Origin: Bifidobacterium sp. WK012_4_13
GTDB taxonomy: Bacteria; Actinomycetota; Actinomycetes; Actinomycetales; Bifidobacteriaceae
Direction of reading: 5' to 3'
Assembly (NCBI RefSeq): GCF_041080835.1
Contig: NZ_CP129683.1
Location: 682,001 to 746,000 of the forward strand
DNA: 64,000 nt
Each line of letters starts with the position of its first letter. The first letter of the stretch is position 1. The position numbers and the translations under genes are program-made. The notes under the pieces were generated by a model. It saw nothing but the letters and a program-made list of their open reading frames with translations. It ran no database searches and was not told the DNA's origin. Shown here piece after piece: positions 28,813-37,855 of this stretch.

Positions 28813-29880
28813 ATGAATATTAATGCCGCCGACTTTGAGCAACCACAAGGAAATCACGAAGATGACCAGCCGATGCCAAGAATCATAGGTGCCTACGCCT
28901 TGGAAAGCGGGGATGCGGCACAGAGAAGGCGCCTCATCACGTCCATTCTCGACCACGGCCTCGGCACAGGATTCGAAGTTCCGATACTGTCGCATGACTT
29001 CGCGCAGGAGCAGGAATGGTTCTGGAATCTCATGCCGACAGCTTCGTCCCATGTGCTGACGATGGTGACCCGCACGATGGAAGAGCTGTCGAATGATCCC
29101 CGATACGGATTGGCTTCGGAGGACCCTCGGGGAAGGAATCGAGCGATTTCGGAGCTTGAGAAGGTCCAAGGGCTGGTGCAAGACATGAATGCCGGTGGCG
29201 GCCCGCATGTCGGCGCGATTGAGATACAAAGCGCTCCTCAGGCGAGTGATCCCGCAACGGCCTGCGCGCACTTCTTGCAGTCGCTCAAGGAACTTGCATC
29301 CTGGGACTGGCACGGCGCCTCTCTCTGCGTGGAGCATTGCGATGCGCTGGTCCCATGGCACGCTCCGGCAAAGGGATTCCTGTCATTGCACGACGAAATC
29401 GACATCGTGCGGAAAATCCGGTCGATGCATGTGTCCACCCGCGTCGGCATCACCCTCAACTGGGGTCGAAGCGCCATCGAATTGCGAGATGCAGACGCAG
29501 TGCAACAGCATATCCGGCAATGCCTATCCACCGACACGCTCCTGGGACTCATGTATTCAGGAACGAGCCCCGTCGCCTCTGAATTCGGACCGGCGTGGTC
29601 CGATGCGCATTGTCCGATGAGATGCCCACCGCACGACCCAGATGGGGAGTCCACTTCCCTGCTGAGCGATGAGGCAATCCATGCTTCAAGGATCCTGGCA
29701 GGTCGGGCGCCTGCGTACGAGGGAATCAAGGTATCGATGCGTCCCCTTGAATCCTCGGTCTCGTCCAAGATCGCCACAATCCAACGGTGTGCATCCGCAC
29801 TCGACCTTGCCTGGGAAGACCTCCGCGACGCCAGGAACCAGAGACGCGAACTAGAGGCGCAAACCAGCGGCTCGAACTAG
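28813..29880 (+). CDS. DUF4862 family protein
   Basis: A 355-residue soluble protein that I recognise as DUF4862 (PIIGAYAL-type start near MPRIIGAYALES, then GFEVPILSHDF, HVLTMVTRTMEEL, LCVEHCDAL, GITLNWGRSAIELRD). The family is common in Actinobacteria beside DapA/NanA-like aldolases, GntR regulators and BNR proteins, as it is here; its activity has not been described to my knowledge. Spacing of short beta strands and HCD, NWGRSAIE motifs would suit a TIM-barrel isomerase/epimerase, which is inference only. AAGGAAG seven bases upstream favours the ATG at 28813 over the earlier TTG at 28750. It overlaps the convergent gntR gene by four bases. Confidence 0.8.
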   Translation: MNINAADFEQPQGNHEDDQPMPRIIGAYALESGDAAQRRRLITSILDHGLGTGFEVPILSHDFAQEQEWFWNLMPTASSHVLTMVTRTMEELSNDPRYGLASEDPRGRNRAISELEKVQGLVQDMNAGGGPHVGAIEIQSAPQASDPATACAHFLQSLKELASWDWHGASLCVEHCDALVPWHAPAKGFLSLHDEIDIVRKIRSMHVSTRVGITLNWGRSAIELRDADAVQQHIRQCLSTDTLLGLMYSGTSPVASEFGPAWSDAHCPMRCPPHDPDGESTSLLSDEAIHASRILAGRAPAYEGIKVSMRPLESSVSSKIATIQRCASALDLAWEDLRDARNQRRELEAQTSGSN

Positions 29881-30536
29881 CGGCTCGAACTTTGCAACGC
29901 ACGAATCATCCTGTTCAGCGAACCCTCGAGATGGCGATTGATCAAGGACTTCACATCGACGTTCTCGCCGGACTTCAGTGACTCAAGAATCGCGACATGG
30001 TCGTCGAACGATGGTGTCAGATCGGAGTCCTGCGCATTGGTGACCTGAAGCATGACTGAGAATATCGGCATGATCGTCGACCAGAACCCGATGATGCGAG
30101 CATTGTGGGAGCATAGAATAAGGGCGTCGTGAAAATTAAGATCCTCCAACGCATATTGGTTGAGATCACCGGATTCCAAGGCCTTGTGCATGCCCTCTAT
30201 CGACTGCTCCATCCCAGTCCAGTCCGTGGTATCGAGATGAGAGATCACGTGGCTGACGGCCGACTCCTCGAAGAGCACACGCACCTCATAGATGTCCCAG
30301 ACATCTTTTTCCGAGACGCCGCGAACCACGCACCCCTGACGCTTCTTTTCCAGAAGGCCTTCGCTCAGGAGACGCGCGAACGCGTCTCTGACGGGACCAC
30401 GGCTGACATCGTAGCGCTCTGCGATCTCACCTTCGACGATTCTTGACCCCTGAGGAATTTCGCCATGAATGATCTGATTCCTAAGCAAGGTGACGATCTG
30501 ATCGCCCAGTAGCTGCGTTCGTACAGGCCTTCCCAT
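29877..30536 (-). CDS. GntR-family transcriptional regulator, FCD (FadR) type
   Basis: 219 residues: an N-terminal winged helix (about 10-75) with IVEGEIAERYDVSRGPVRDAFARLLSEGLLE, the standard GntR recognition region, and a C-terminal all-helical FCD ligand domain whose metal-site histidines are suggested by DLNFHDALILCSHN and the late LINRHLEG. FCD regulators sense organic or sugar acids. It most likely represses the aldolase/DUF4862 operons through the palindrome at 28701-28718. GAGGGAAC just before the ATG at 30536 is better placed than any site for the ATG four codons earlier. Confidence 0.9.
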   Translation of the reverse strand: MGRPVRTQLLGDQIVTLLRNQIIHGEIPQGSRIVEGEIAERYDVSRGPVRDAFARLLSEGLLEKKRQGCVVRGVSEKDVWDIYEVRVLFEESAVSHVISHLDTTDWTGMEQSIEGMHKALESGDLNQYALEDLNFHDALILCSHNARIIGFWSTIMPIFSVMLQVTNAQDSDLTPSFDDHVAILESLKSGENVDVKSLINRHLEGSLNRMIRALQSSSR

Positions 30537-30548
30537 AAGTTCCCTCAT

Positions 30549-31113
30549 CCCTTTCAGTCCGCAAATGCCGTCTTCCGCCAGAAACCTACCATCTCATGGA
30601 AATGCCCGGCGAATGCCCAATGACATGCCGAATGACATATTCAGCGACAAGCTCTCCCATCCAGCTTCATTCAATGAAACCATACATCCATTACCACCGC
30701 CCGCATCCGCTCCATGGCGTGGACTTGCACCGGGTCCCATTCCAGGGGATTGCGTCATCCGTACGCCATCCATGCGCCATCCATTGTGACATCCCTTGTG
30801 ATATCCATGCGCCATCATGGACAGGTGAATGCCACATCGATGCCAGGCATGCATCGGGTATGCATCGGGTATGCAACCCCTGTGCATGTTCACATTGATT
30901 CACATTAGAATCGATTCTGGATATGTTTCGACACGCAAGCCGTCTCATCAAGACATCGCATAGCGAACATGGCATCCATACGTCCTGGATCATGCCATCT
31001 CATCGAGGCGGATGCCCAGAGCCGGCTGTCAGACGGCGGACGCCATGCCGATGGTTCGATTCGTCTCTGCCAGGGCATGAACCACACAAAGGTAAGGGTG
31101 GAACAATATAGTT
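30549..31113. other. Intergenic region with short direct repeats
   Basis: 565 bases with no credible gene. It is rich in CATGC/GCCAT words: ATCCATGCGCCATC occurs twice (about 30766 and 30805), GCATCGGGTAT is directly repeated at about 30857-30880, and AGAATCGATTCT at about 30907 is a perfect 12-bp palindrome. Small frames here in both directions are made of these words and have no ribosome binding sites. The promoter of the membrane protein gene at 31114 must lie in it. Confidence 0.55.
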
Positions 31114-33453
31114 ATGGGGATGGCACCAATACCGAATTCTGGGACGAAGCGCGTTCAATGGCATCGGTTCGCGCTGCGTGCCGGCGCAATCGTGGTGGCA
31201 TTGGCGGCGCTGGTGGCGCTTATCGAACTTTTCGCCTTCAACATGGGGTTCTGGCAGACGCTTTCGAACAAACCAGAGACGGTCTCACTGGGGCAGACCT
31301 CCCAGGCGGATTCCACCGGCGACGAGTCCAGCGACGCGGCTCAATCCGCACCCCATGCTGTCTCTGATCGGACAGCCCTCGCTCTGGGATCGGGACTTCG
31401 ATATTCCACGGCGGACGGCACCATTCACGTCACCGATGCAACACGCTCATATATCGACATAACGCTCGACAGCGTCAATGTCTCGTATGTGAAGCTGAAC
31501 TTGACCGCCCAGCAGAGCGAATCAGCAAATTCCAGCAACTTCACCGTGAGGGTCGATTCCCTATCTTCGAAGGCCGCCACATCGGCCAAGAGCACCGAAG
31601 GATGGAAGGTTTCCGGGACACACACCTTGAACGCGTCTGTTCCAAGGAGCCTGATCATGCGCGTGCCAGCCACTGCCACGCACACGGACGCTCTCAGGAT
31701 ATGGATTCAGGAACCCACCGGGACAAGCATCCATATCGGCTCCGTCACGATCAATCCACGAATAGGACTGTCCATCAACCCAATTCGTGTCATGCTCATG
31801 CTTGCCATCTGCGCTGCGACGATTGCACTGCTCCCCCGCTCACGACTATGGTCCGTGCCGCTCGACACCACGCGCAACGCGCAACGCTGGGCAATCCGAA
31901 TAGCCATTGCGGCGATTGCGATAGTAGGCGCCTGCTCGACCATCTCCTCCATCGCGACCTATCAGTTCGAACAATTCCATAATCCGGGCGGATACACCTA
32001 TGACTACAACCAATACGCCCATCTTGCCGACGCGCTCCTTCATGGTCGACCGTGGCTTGACCTCGAGGTTCCCAAGGCATTCGCACATGCTGCGAACCCA
32101 TACGATGTCGCGGTCCGAGAGCAGCTGCTGAATCATGGCGTGACCCCGATATATTGGGACTATGCTTTCTATGACGGCCATTGGTACTCATACTTTGGCG
32201 TAATCCCAGCCGTTCTTCTATACATGCCCTATCAGGCGGCAACGTCGCTGTGGACGACGGGGGGGCTCATGCTTCCGACGCCTGCGGCCATGAGCATCCT
32301 CACCGCGCTCGCCATGATTTTTGCCATGCTTCTGGTGATACGAATATTGAAGCGCTACTTTTCCGGAATCTCGGTCGGGGCAACGCTCATCTGCATCATC
32401 GTGATGCTGTGTGCAAGCAACATGCCGTATCTTTCCAGCTCGGGAATGTTCTACACCATACCCTTCGCATCCTCGCTGGTCTTCACGTTCATGGGACTTT
32501 GGCTATGGCTCGGAAGTCGAAAGTCAGGCAACGAGCGGCACACCGCGGACCCAGCCGTGGATGCATCCGCCTTGGCATCGACCGATCCATCAGCCACATC
32601 GCTTCAGAATCGGCTTTCCTATCCACATATCATCGCCGGGTCGTTCTGCATGGCGGCGAATCTGGGATGCCGGCCGACTTTCATCCTCGCGGCACTGCTT
32701 GCCGTCCCGATCTTCGGAGGAGACGCGATGCGTTTCCTGCGAGCACGCCGCAGACGGCTCCTGGCCAAGACGATCGCCGCTGGAACCGTGCCCGCAGCCA
32801 TCGTGTTCATTCCATTGCTTGCCTACAATTACTGGCGTTTCGGCAGCCTCACCGATTTTGGCAACGACTATCAGATCACCGTCACCAATATGACGCAATA
32901 CAAGGCGCCGCTTTCAACAATATTGCCGATAATCGGCTATTTCTTCGGACTGCCACCCAACTTCACCAATCACTTCCCATGGGTTGACTACGCGGCAGTG
33001 CCTCTCGATTCATGGCAATATGCAGAACCTGCGCTGTCAGGTCTTTTCTTCATCGCACCGGTGCTGCTTCTTATGCTTGCGCTTCCATTCCTGTCCAGAC
33101 GTCTGCATTCTCGAAGGCTTCTGTGGCTGGCCGTCTGCATGTTCGGGCTGGGAATCGCGCTGCTGCTCTTCGATGCATACAAGGCGGGATTCGCGTGGCG
33201 ATACATGCTCGACTTCTCTTGGCTGTTCTCCCTGGTGACGATCATATGCACCGCAGAGATGCTTGCACCTTCATCGCCATTGGTCGAGTCACGGCAGCTC
33301 TCGCACCGATCCATTCGTTTCAGACTCGTTCAGCATGCCGTGATCGTTCTCACAGCGCTGACCATAGTCATGAATGTGCTCGGCATCCTGCTGCTTTGGG
33401 AACGCAACGACCCTGCTCTGTCGCTGTCCATCGCCCAGTGGTTCATCCTCTAG
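31114..33453 (+). CDS. Polytopic membrane protein, possible GT-C glycosyltransferase
   Basis: 779 residues. One N-terminal helix (about 22-46), a Ser/Thr-rich extracytoplasmic domain of about 180 residues with beta-like pattern, then about eleven more helices. The segment NPGGYTYDYNQYAHLADALLHGRPWLD after the third helix, followed by a Tyr/Trp-rich loop (YWDYAFYDGHWYSYFG), is the type of acidic/aromatic first loop seen in membrane-bound glycosyltransferases that use lipid-linked sugars (GT39/GT-C). I cannot name the family with certainty. A cytoplasmic His/Ala/Ser-rich insert lies at about 470-505. It could act in cell-envelope polysaccharide assembly, in line with a GT2 gene 3 kb away. Confidence 0.65.
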   Translation: MGMAPIPNSGTKRVQWHRFALRAGAIVVALAALVALIELFAFNMGFWQTLSNKPETVSLGQTSQADSTGDESSDAAQSAPHAVSDRTALALGSGLRYSTADGTIHVTDATRSYIDITLDSVNVSYVKLNLTAQQSESANSSNFTVRVDSLSSKAATSAKSTEGWKVSGTHTLNASVPRSLIMRVPATATHTDALRIWIQEPTGTSIHIGSVTINPRIGLSINPIRVMLMLAICAATIALLPRSRLWSVPLDTTRNAQRWAIRIAIAAIAIVGACSTISSIATYQFEQFHNPGGYTYDYNQYAHLADALLHGRPWLDLEVPKAFAHAANPYDVAVREQLLNHGVTPIYWDYAFYDGHWYSYFGVIPAVLLYMPYQAATSLWTTGGLMLPTPAAMSILTALAMIFAMLLVIRILKRYFSGISVGATLICIIVMLCASNMPYLSSSGMFYTIPFASSLVFTFMGLWLWLGSRKSGNERHTADPAVDASALASTDPSATSLQNRLSYPHIIAGSFCMAANLGCRPTFILAALLAVPIFGGDAMRFLRARRRRLLAKTIAAGTVPAAIVFIPLLAYNYWRFGSLTDFGNDYQITVTNMTQYKAPLSTILPIIGYFFGLPPNFTNHFPWVDYAAVPLDSWQYAEPALSGLFFIAPVLLLMLALPFLSRRLHSRRLLWLAVCMFGLGIALLLFDAYKAGFAWRYMLDFSWLFSLVTIICTAEMLAPSSPLVESRQLSHRSIRFRLVQHAVIVLTALTIVMNVLGILLLWERNDPALSLSIAQWFIL

Positions 33454-33511
33454 GTCGCTGCCACTCAGCTTTTGGGCACTGCCGTCAGTGTCTCAGGTGT
33501 GACGGGAAATC

Positions 33512-34138
33512 CTAGCGCTCACGAACTCGCTTCGGCATCTGCATCGCATCGCTGTCATCTATGCCTCGAATCACCTTGCACGGGACTCCCGCGGCGAAGC
33601 TGTTGGCTGGAATGTCATGCGTGACGACAGAGCCCGCACCGATGACGCTTCCCTCGCCGATGGTGACGCCTCCGGTGACCGTCACGTTCGTTGCAAGCCA
33701 GCAATTGTCCTCGATGGTGATGGGAGCTCCATATTCATAGTCGAATTCATCTCCATCCGCGCTCTCTCGTATGTTGCGGTCCTGCCATCGCAGGGGATGA
33801 ACCGGGGTCACCACCGAAACGTGCGGGCCGAACATCACGTTGTCGCCGATGTGCACCGGGCAGACATCAAGGATCGTGAGATCGAAGTTGGCATAGAATC
33901 GTTTGCCGATCGTGATGAAATCACCGTAGTCGACATAGATCGGACCGGCAACATAGCCTGAACCGGCCATATGCGGCAGCAACTCTGCGATGAGGTCGGC
34001 CCGCTCCTTCGTATCGGACTCGGGAGTCCTGCTGTATCGTTCGCACAGCGCATGCGCTCGATCCCGCATCTGTGACAGATGCGGGTCTGCGGCATTGTAG
34101 AGTTCCCCGGCAATCATGAATTCAAGCTCAGTGGTCAT
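33512..34138 (-). CDS. maa: Maltose/galactoside O-acetyltransferase (hexapeptide-repeat)
   Basis: 208 residues. N-terminal Maa domain (MTTELEFMIAGELYNAADPHLSQMRDRAHALC) followed by left-handed beta-helix hexapeptide repeats: NVTVTGGVTIGEGSVIGAGSVVTHDIPANSFAAGVPCKVIRGI. The catalytic His lies in VVTPVHPLRW. The enzyme transfers acetyl from acetyl-CoA to the 6-hydroxyl of sugars such as maltose or galactosides. AAAGGGAAAACGAT precedes the ATG. It is a single gene, next to the aminotransferase on the same strand with an 82-base gap. Confidence 0.92.
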   Translation of the reverse strand: MTTELEFMIAGELYNAADPHLSQMRDRAHALCERYSRTPESDTKERADLIAELLPHMAGSGYVAGPIYVDYGDFITIGKRFYANFDLTILDVCPVHIGDNVMFGPHVSVVTPVHPLRWQDRNIRESADGDEFDYEYGAPITIEDNCWLATNVTVTGGVTIGEGSVIGAGSVVTHDIPANSFAAGVPCKVIRGIDDSDAMQMPKRVRER

Positions 34139-34220
34139 ATCGTTTTCCCTTTCCTAAGTGCCATTCGATGGATGGCGGCGGTTCGATGGTGAGGTCGTGT
34201 CCGACCGTGTCTGCCGGAGC

Positions 34221-35486
34221 CTATGCGTCCAGCAGCTCGTCAATCTGTGACAGCACTGCCCTTACCTGCCGCTCAAAGACAGATGGCTGCGGCAGCAGGG
34301 AGATGGCCAGCACTCCGTTGAAGGGCATGTCGAAGTAGTATCCAGGCTGGGCGCTCAGACAGTGCTCATGCAGGAGAGAGAGCACCAGCAGATCCTCATC
34401 GATGACCGATGGCAATCTCAGCAGCACATTCCAGCCAGCCTGCGCTGGAAGGACATCCGCGACTCCGCTTGGATTCTCGGCGACGATTTCCAGCAGCCGA
34501 GCGTAGTTGTCTCTCGTCCGCTCCCTGACCTTGTCCAACTGCGTATCGGCCTGCTTCATGAGCTGTGGGATCTCACGCGCGATGATATCGCTCATCGGCA
34601 GATAGTCGTCGGCTATGGTGTCAAGTCGGGCACATGCCTCATTCGTCTCGCTCTGCGGTCCTGAGACGCGGATCCAGCCGACCTTGGCGTGAGACGCCGC
34701 CAGCAGCTTCGAAAAACCGTCCAGCGCGAAGGTCAGAACCCGCGATTCTCCTGCGAAGCGTCGTCCCGTCTGACTTGCCTGACCTTGCTGACCTTGCTGA
34801 TCTGGCTGATCTGAATGGCCTGGATAGCCATGGCTCCGGGCATCATCGGCATCGTCCTGCTGCAAGGAATATTCGAAGAAGACCTCATCTGCGATGATTG
34901 CCAGATCATATGCCTCGCATATGCCGACAAGCCGTTCCCTCTCCCAACCCTGAACGTATGAAGCTGTCGGATTGTTTGGGTTGATGACGACTATCGCGCG
35001 AATGCGCCGCGAAACATCCTGCTTCAGCATCTCCTCGATCGCCGCGATGTCGATCGTCCATGAACCATCGAAACGCAGCGGGTAGCTTATGGACTGCACG
35101 CATTCGAGCCGTGCGATCGAATCGACCAGCGGATACCCCGGCTTTGGCACCAGAATCGCCTCGTTCGCGTCGCAGAGCAGTTTCATGAGCCATGAATATG
35201 CCTGAGATGTGGAACTGAGCACATAGAGCCCATCCAAGCAGCTGCCTGAGGAGCCGTCGCCCGTGCCCTCATGACGTGAGATGAAGGAGGCTATGGCCTC
35301 CCGAGCCTCAAGCGGACCTCGCGGATCGGCATGGTAGGGTCCCGGCAGGATTTCCGGCGCGAGACCATGAATCGTCGGATTCGCATCGTTGAGCTTCGAG
35401 AAGCGCTTTCCCTTACCGCGCTCCTCCTGCTCCTCACGGGCGATCGGATTCAACGAACCATATTCCACACGAGAAGAGAAATGCAT
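34221..35486 (-). CDS. PLP-dependent aminotransferase class I/II
   Basis: 421 residues of the AAT-I fold. Seen: SSTSQAYSWLMKLL (phosphate-contact region), VVINPNNPTASYV (the NPNNPTG loop), IADEVFFEY (Asp/Tyr ring contacts), and the PLP lysine in FALDGFSKLLAASHAKVGW. The C-terminal arginine region is PGYYFDMPFNGVLAISLLP. Between the DEVF segment and the lysine is a 40-residue low-complexity insert (GHSDQPDQQGQQGQASQTG) encoded by short tandem repeats. The amino-acid substrate cannot be told; MalY/AlaT/HisC relatives share these motifs. The frame opens at 35516; the ATG at 35486 follows GGGGGAT at a long spacing, so the start is tentative. Confidence 0.87.
   Translation of the reverse strand: MHFSSRVEYGSLNPIAREEQEERGKGKRFSKLNDANPTIHGLAPEILPGPYHADPRGPLEAREAIASFISRHEGTGDGSSGSCLDGLYVLSSTSQAYSWLMKLLCDANEAILVPKPGYPLVDSIARLECVQSISYPLRFDGSWTIDIAAIEEMLKQDVSRRIRAIVVINPNNPTASYVQGWERERLVGICEAYDLAIIADEVFFEYSLQQDDADDARSHGYPGHSDQPDQQGQQGQASQTGRRFAGESRVLTFALDGFSKLLAASHAKVGWIRVSGPQSETNEACARLDTIADDYLPMSDIIAREIPQLMKQADTQLDKVRERTRDNYARLLEIVAENPSGVADVLPAQAGWNVLLRLPSVIDEDLLVLSLLHEHCLSAQPGYYFDMPFNGVLAISLLPQPSVFERQVRAVLSQIDELLDA
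34771..34825. repeat. Short tandem repeats inside the aminotransferase gene
   Basis: TGACCTTGC and near-copies (CTGACTTGC, CTGACCTTG, CTGATCTGG, CTGATCTGA) run five times in a row. They encode the Gln/Asp/Pro-rich insert of the aminotransferase. Copy-number change in steps of nine bases would alter only loop length. Confidence 0.6.
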
Positions 35487-35644
35487 GCTTGCGACTATCC
35501 CCCAAATGCTCGACACTCACATATTCCGCATTGCAGTCTCACAGAACGGCGCATGCGGTGCAAACCCGAGAACGACATCCTTGCAGGCCCCTTCGCCGAT
35601 AACCAGGACAGATAACCCGCACAGACAGCCTGCACCAACAGTAA

Positions 35645-35685
35645 GGCGTGTGCCCATGCCAAAACCGTCAACATGAACACACGCC
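35645..35685 (-). terminator. Possible terminator after ppgK
   Basis: GGCGTGTG and its complement CACACGCC enclose a 25-base loop, 13 bases beyond the ppgK stop. There is no T tract, so this is a weak call. Confidence 0.35.
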
Positions 35686-35697
35686 CGAAGGCCGCAA

Positions 35698-36459
35698 TCA
35701 GTCCTGATGGATCAGTGCGTGATAGGCGGCACCGACGATGCCCGCCTGATTGCGCAGCGTGGCTGGAACGATTGGCGTCTCAATCTCGATCAGAGGGATG
35801 AAGCGGTCGCTCATGCGGCTCACGCCACCGCCGACGACGAAGAGATCGGGATTGAAATAGGTTTCCAGCATGTGATAATACTTCGTCAGACGCTTTGCCC
35901 ACTTCTTGTAGCCAAGGTTCTGGTTTTCACGAACTGATGCGGCGGCATAATGCTCGGCATCGTCGCCCTTGAGCGTCAGATGCCCGAGCTCGCTGTTCGG
36001 TATCAGCACCCCGTCATAGATCATCGCCGATCCGATTCCGGTGCCGAGGGTGGTTGCAATGACGAATCCCTTCTCACCCTTCGCCGCACCGAACTGGACT
36101 TCCGCAAGGCCTGCGGCATCGGCGTCGTTGACGACATCGACGTTTCGCCCGACCGACTCGCTGAATGCCTGCTGCACGTCGACGCCAAGCCAGGACTTGT
36201 CGAGGTTTGCCATGAAGTTAAGCGCCTTGCCGGGGCGAATCGGCGCTGGGAACGCGATGCCGACAGGCATGCTGTCTGGGACTTCGAAGCGGTCGAGCAT
36301 TTCCTTGACGACCTTGCCCACCGCATCGGGAGTCGAGACTTCTGGAGTCAGAATCTTTTGACGTGGCTCGGCGATATCTCCGAGCTTCATGTCGACAGGG
36401 GCTCCCTTGATCCCAGATCCGCCAATATCTATGCCAAAGGCCTGCGCCGTCTCAATCAT
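35698..36459 (-). CDS. ppgK: Polyphosphate glucokinase (ROK family)
   Basis: 253 residues, the usual size for PpgK. ATP/polyphosphate loop FGIDIGGSGIKGAPVD at residues 8-23, catalytic Asp in VVNDADAAGLAE, phosphate loop TTLGTGIGSAMIYDG, then NSELGHL. It phosphorylates glucose to glucose-6-phosphate with polyphosphate (or ATP) and feeds the bifid shunt. The ORF is open 27 codons upstream, but AAGGAG eight bases before the ATG at 36459 fixes the start. Monocistronic, with about 165 bases of promoter region shared with nothing. Confidence 0.94.
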   Translation of the reverse strand: MIETAQAFGIDIGGSGIKGAPVDMKLGDIAEPRQKILTPEVSTPDAVGKVVKEMLDRFEVPDSMPVGIAFPAPIRPGKALNFMANLDKSWLGVDVQQAFSESVGRNVDVVNDADAAGLAEVQFGAAKGEKGFVIATTLGTGIGSAMIYDGVLIPNSELGHLTLKGDDAEHYAAASVRENQNLGYKKWAKRLTKYYHMLETYFNPDLFVVGGGVSRMSDRFIPLIEIETPIVPATLRNQAGIVGAAYHALIHQD

Positions 36460-36700
36460 CTTCGATCTCCTTGTATCAAACGTGCCCTCAGCGCAACCGC
36501 CATCACTGCAATTCGCGCTGCCTGCTGTTCCATTAAGCATTCAAGCTATGCAAACGATAGCATTCATCAATCGTTCCAATCACCTGATGGCCATAACTGT
36601 AACGAGCCGTAAAGACAGGCAGGACGTGCCACTCGCAGCGACACGTCAAGATCGGAACTGAAGGAAAGCAAACGTTTTCATATCAATCCAATGCAACTGC

Positions 36701-37684
36701 CTATTTCAACGGAGGCATCGGCTTCCACGATGGATCATGAAGCAAGGCTCGCGATTCCCACCAGCCGCCGACAAGCGCACGGATGCCTGTCATGAGATGG
36801 CTGCGATCGACCGCTATCAGCCTTATCATTTCCTTTGCAAACGTCGCCAGCGTCCCCAAGGAGAACATCAGTGGACGATAGTCGCCATGCTGCATGAAAT
36901 AGCGAGCCATGAAAGCCCTGTTCCGCATGATGTAGTGACGGTTCATGTCCGACGTCGAATTGAGCTGACGCACGCCCGCGATGTCCCAGTTGGAAATTTC
37001 ACGGGTACGCCTCATCACCATGTCAGGAATGACTATCGGCGTGGTGACCTTGCTTGCCAGATATCCATACAGGGTATCGTCCCAATAGATGAAGAATCGC
37101 GGATCGGGAAAACCGATTTTCTCGACGACGCCTCGAGATATCAATCCCCCCTCGAAGCACATCGTGTTCATGACCTTGTAGCCGGCGTATCCGAATCCAG
37201 CAGGGGCGATCGGATCGGGAATTCCCAGAGACACGAGGAAATGATACTGCCAATAGAATGGACCCCCATCGTAGTCGAGACGGGAACCCTGAATCACCTC
37301 GTGAGAGCCAGACCATCGTTCAAGACGGTCAAGCCCTTCGGGCAGCACCGCAACGTCGTCATCCATCACCCAGAACCACTGTGCTCCAAGCTCATATGCC
37401 TTGCGAACGCCCGCCGAGAAACCACCGGAACCACCAGCATTGTGATCCATCGGCACATATGCCACGCGGGAGTCATTGCCGCTGGCATCTGGAATCGTCT
37501 TTCCCCACTGACGCGTCACATCCTCACTGAACTGCTCGACCATGCGTGCGGTCTCGGGAGAGTGCTCATTATCGACGACGACGATGCGCCAGGGTGCCTG
37601 CGTCAGACCTTTGATGGACTCGAACAGCACCCCCAAAAGTTGTTGACGCTTGAACGTGACTACAACCATTGCAACTTTTTCCAT
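36701..37684 (-). CDS. Family 2 glycosyltransferase (galactofuranosyl/rhamnosyl-transferase-like)
   Basis: 327 residues with a GT-A fold start (VAMVVVTFKRQQLLGVLFESI), IVVVDNEH, GGSGGFSAGVRKAYELG and the metal-binding triple Asp in WFWVMDDDVAVLPE. Order and spacing resemble GlfT-type galactofuranosyltransferases and related rhamnosyltransferases; the sugar cannot be assigned. Residues about 165-200 (GYKVMNTMCFEGGLISR, FPDPRFFIYWDDT) form the acceptor side. It lies downstream of a terminator hairpin that closes the large minus-strand operon, so it is probably transcribed separately. The ribosome binding site is weak. Confidence 0.88.
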   Translation of the reverse strand: MEKVAMVVVTFKRQQLLGVLFESIKGLTQAPWRIVVVDNEHSPETARMVEQFSEDVTRQWGKTIPDASGNDSRVAYVPMDHNAGGSGGFSAGVRKAYELGAQWFWVMDDDVAVLPEGLDRLERWSGSHEVIQGSRLDYDGGPFYWQYHFLVSLGIPDPIAPAGFGYAGYKVMNTMCFEGGLISRGVVEKIGFPDPRFFIYWDDTLYGYLASKVTTPIVIPDMVMRRTREISNWDIAGVRQLNSTSDMNRHYIMRNRAFMARYFMQHGDYRPLMFSLGTLATFAKEMIRLIAVDRSHLMTGIRALVGGWWESRALLHDPSWKPMPPLK

Positions 37685-37735
37685 GGTTTCTATTCTTGCA
37701 CTAGCGACGCGACAACTCAAAGAAGGGCATCAAAA

Positions 37736-37770
37736 TGGCGCTGCGAAGAGCTTTCGCCTTCGCAGCGCCA
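37736..37770 (-). terminator. Terminator hairpin closing the ATP-grasp/SpoIIE operon and micro-ORF
   Basis: On the minus strand TGGCGCTGCGAA-GGCGAAAGCTC-TTCGCAGCGCCA, a perfect 12-bp stem, is followed by TTTTGATG. It lies 86 bases beyond the 24-codon ORF and 52 bases before the glycosyltransferase start. Confidence 0.8.
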
Positions 37771-37855
37771 ACCATATTCGTCTTGCTCACTTCACACATT
37801 CCCGATTCAAAGGAAATGACGACCTGAAATCATCATTGCCACATCGTGGAGTGGT

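Noticed and set aside
30594..30998. Small frames in both directions in the 30.5-31.1 kb gap
   Set aside because: Met/His/Cys-rich translations of CATGC repeats; no ribosome binding site and mutually overlapping.
36737..37819. 360-codon plus-strand frame opposite the GT2 gene
   Set aside because: Shadow of the glycosyltransferase; the real gene has catalytic motifs in frame.
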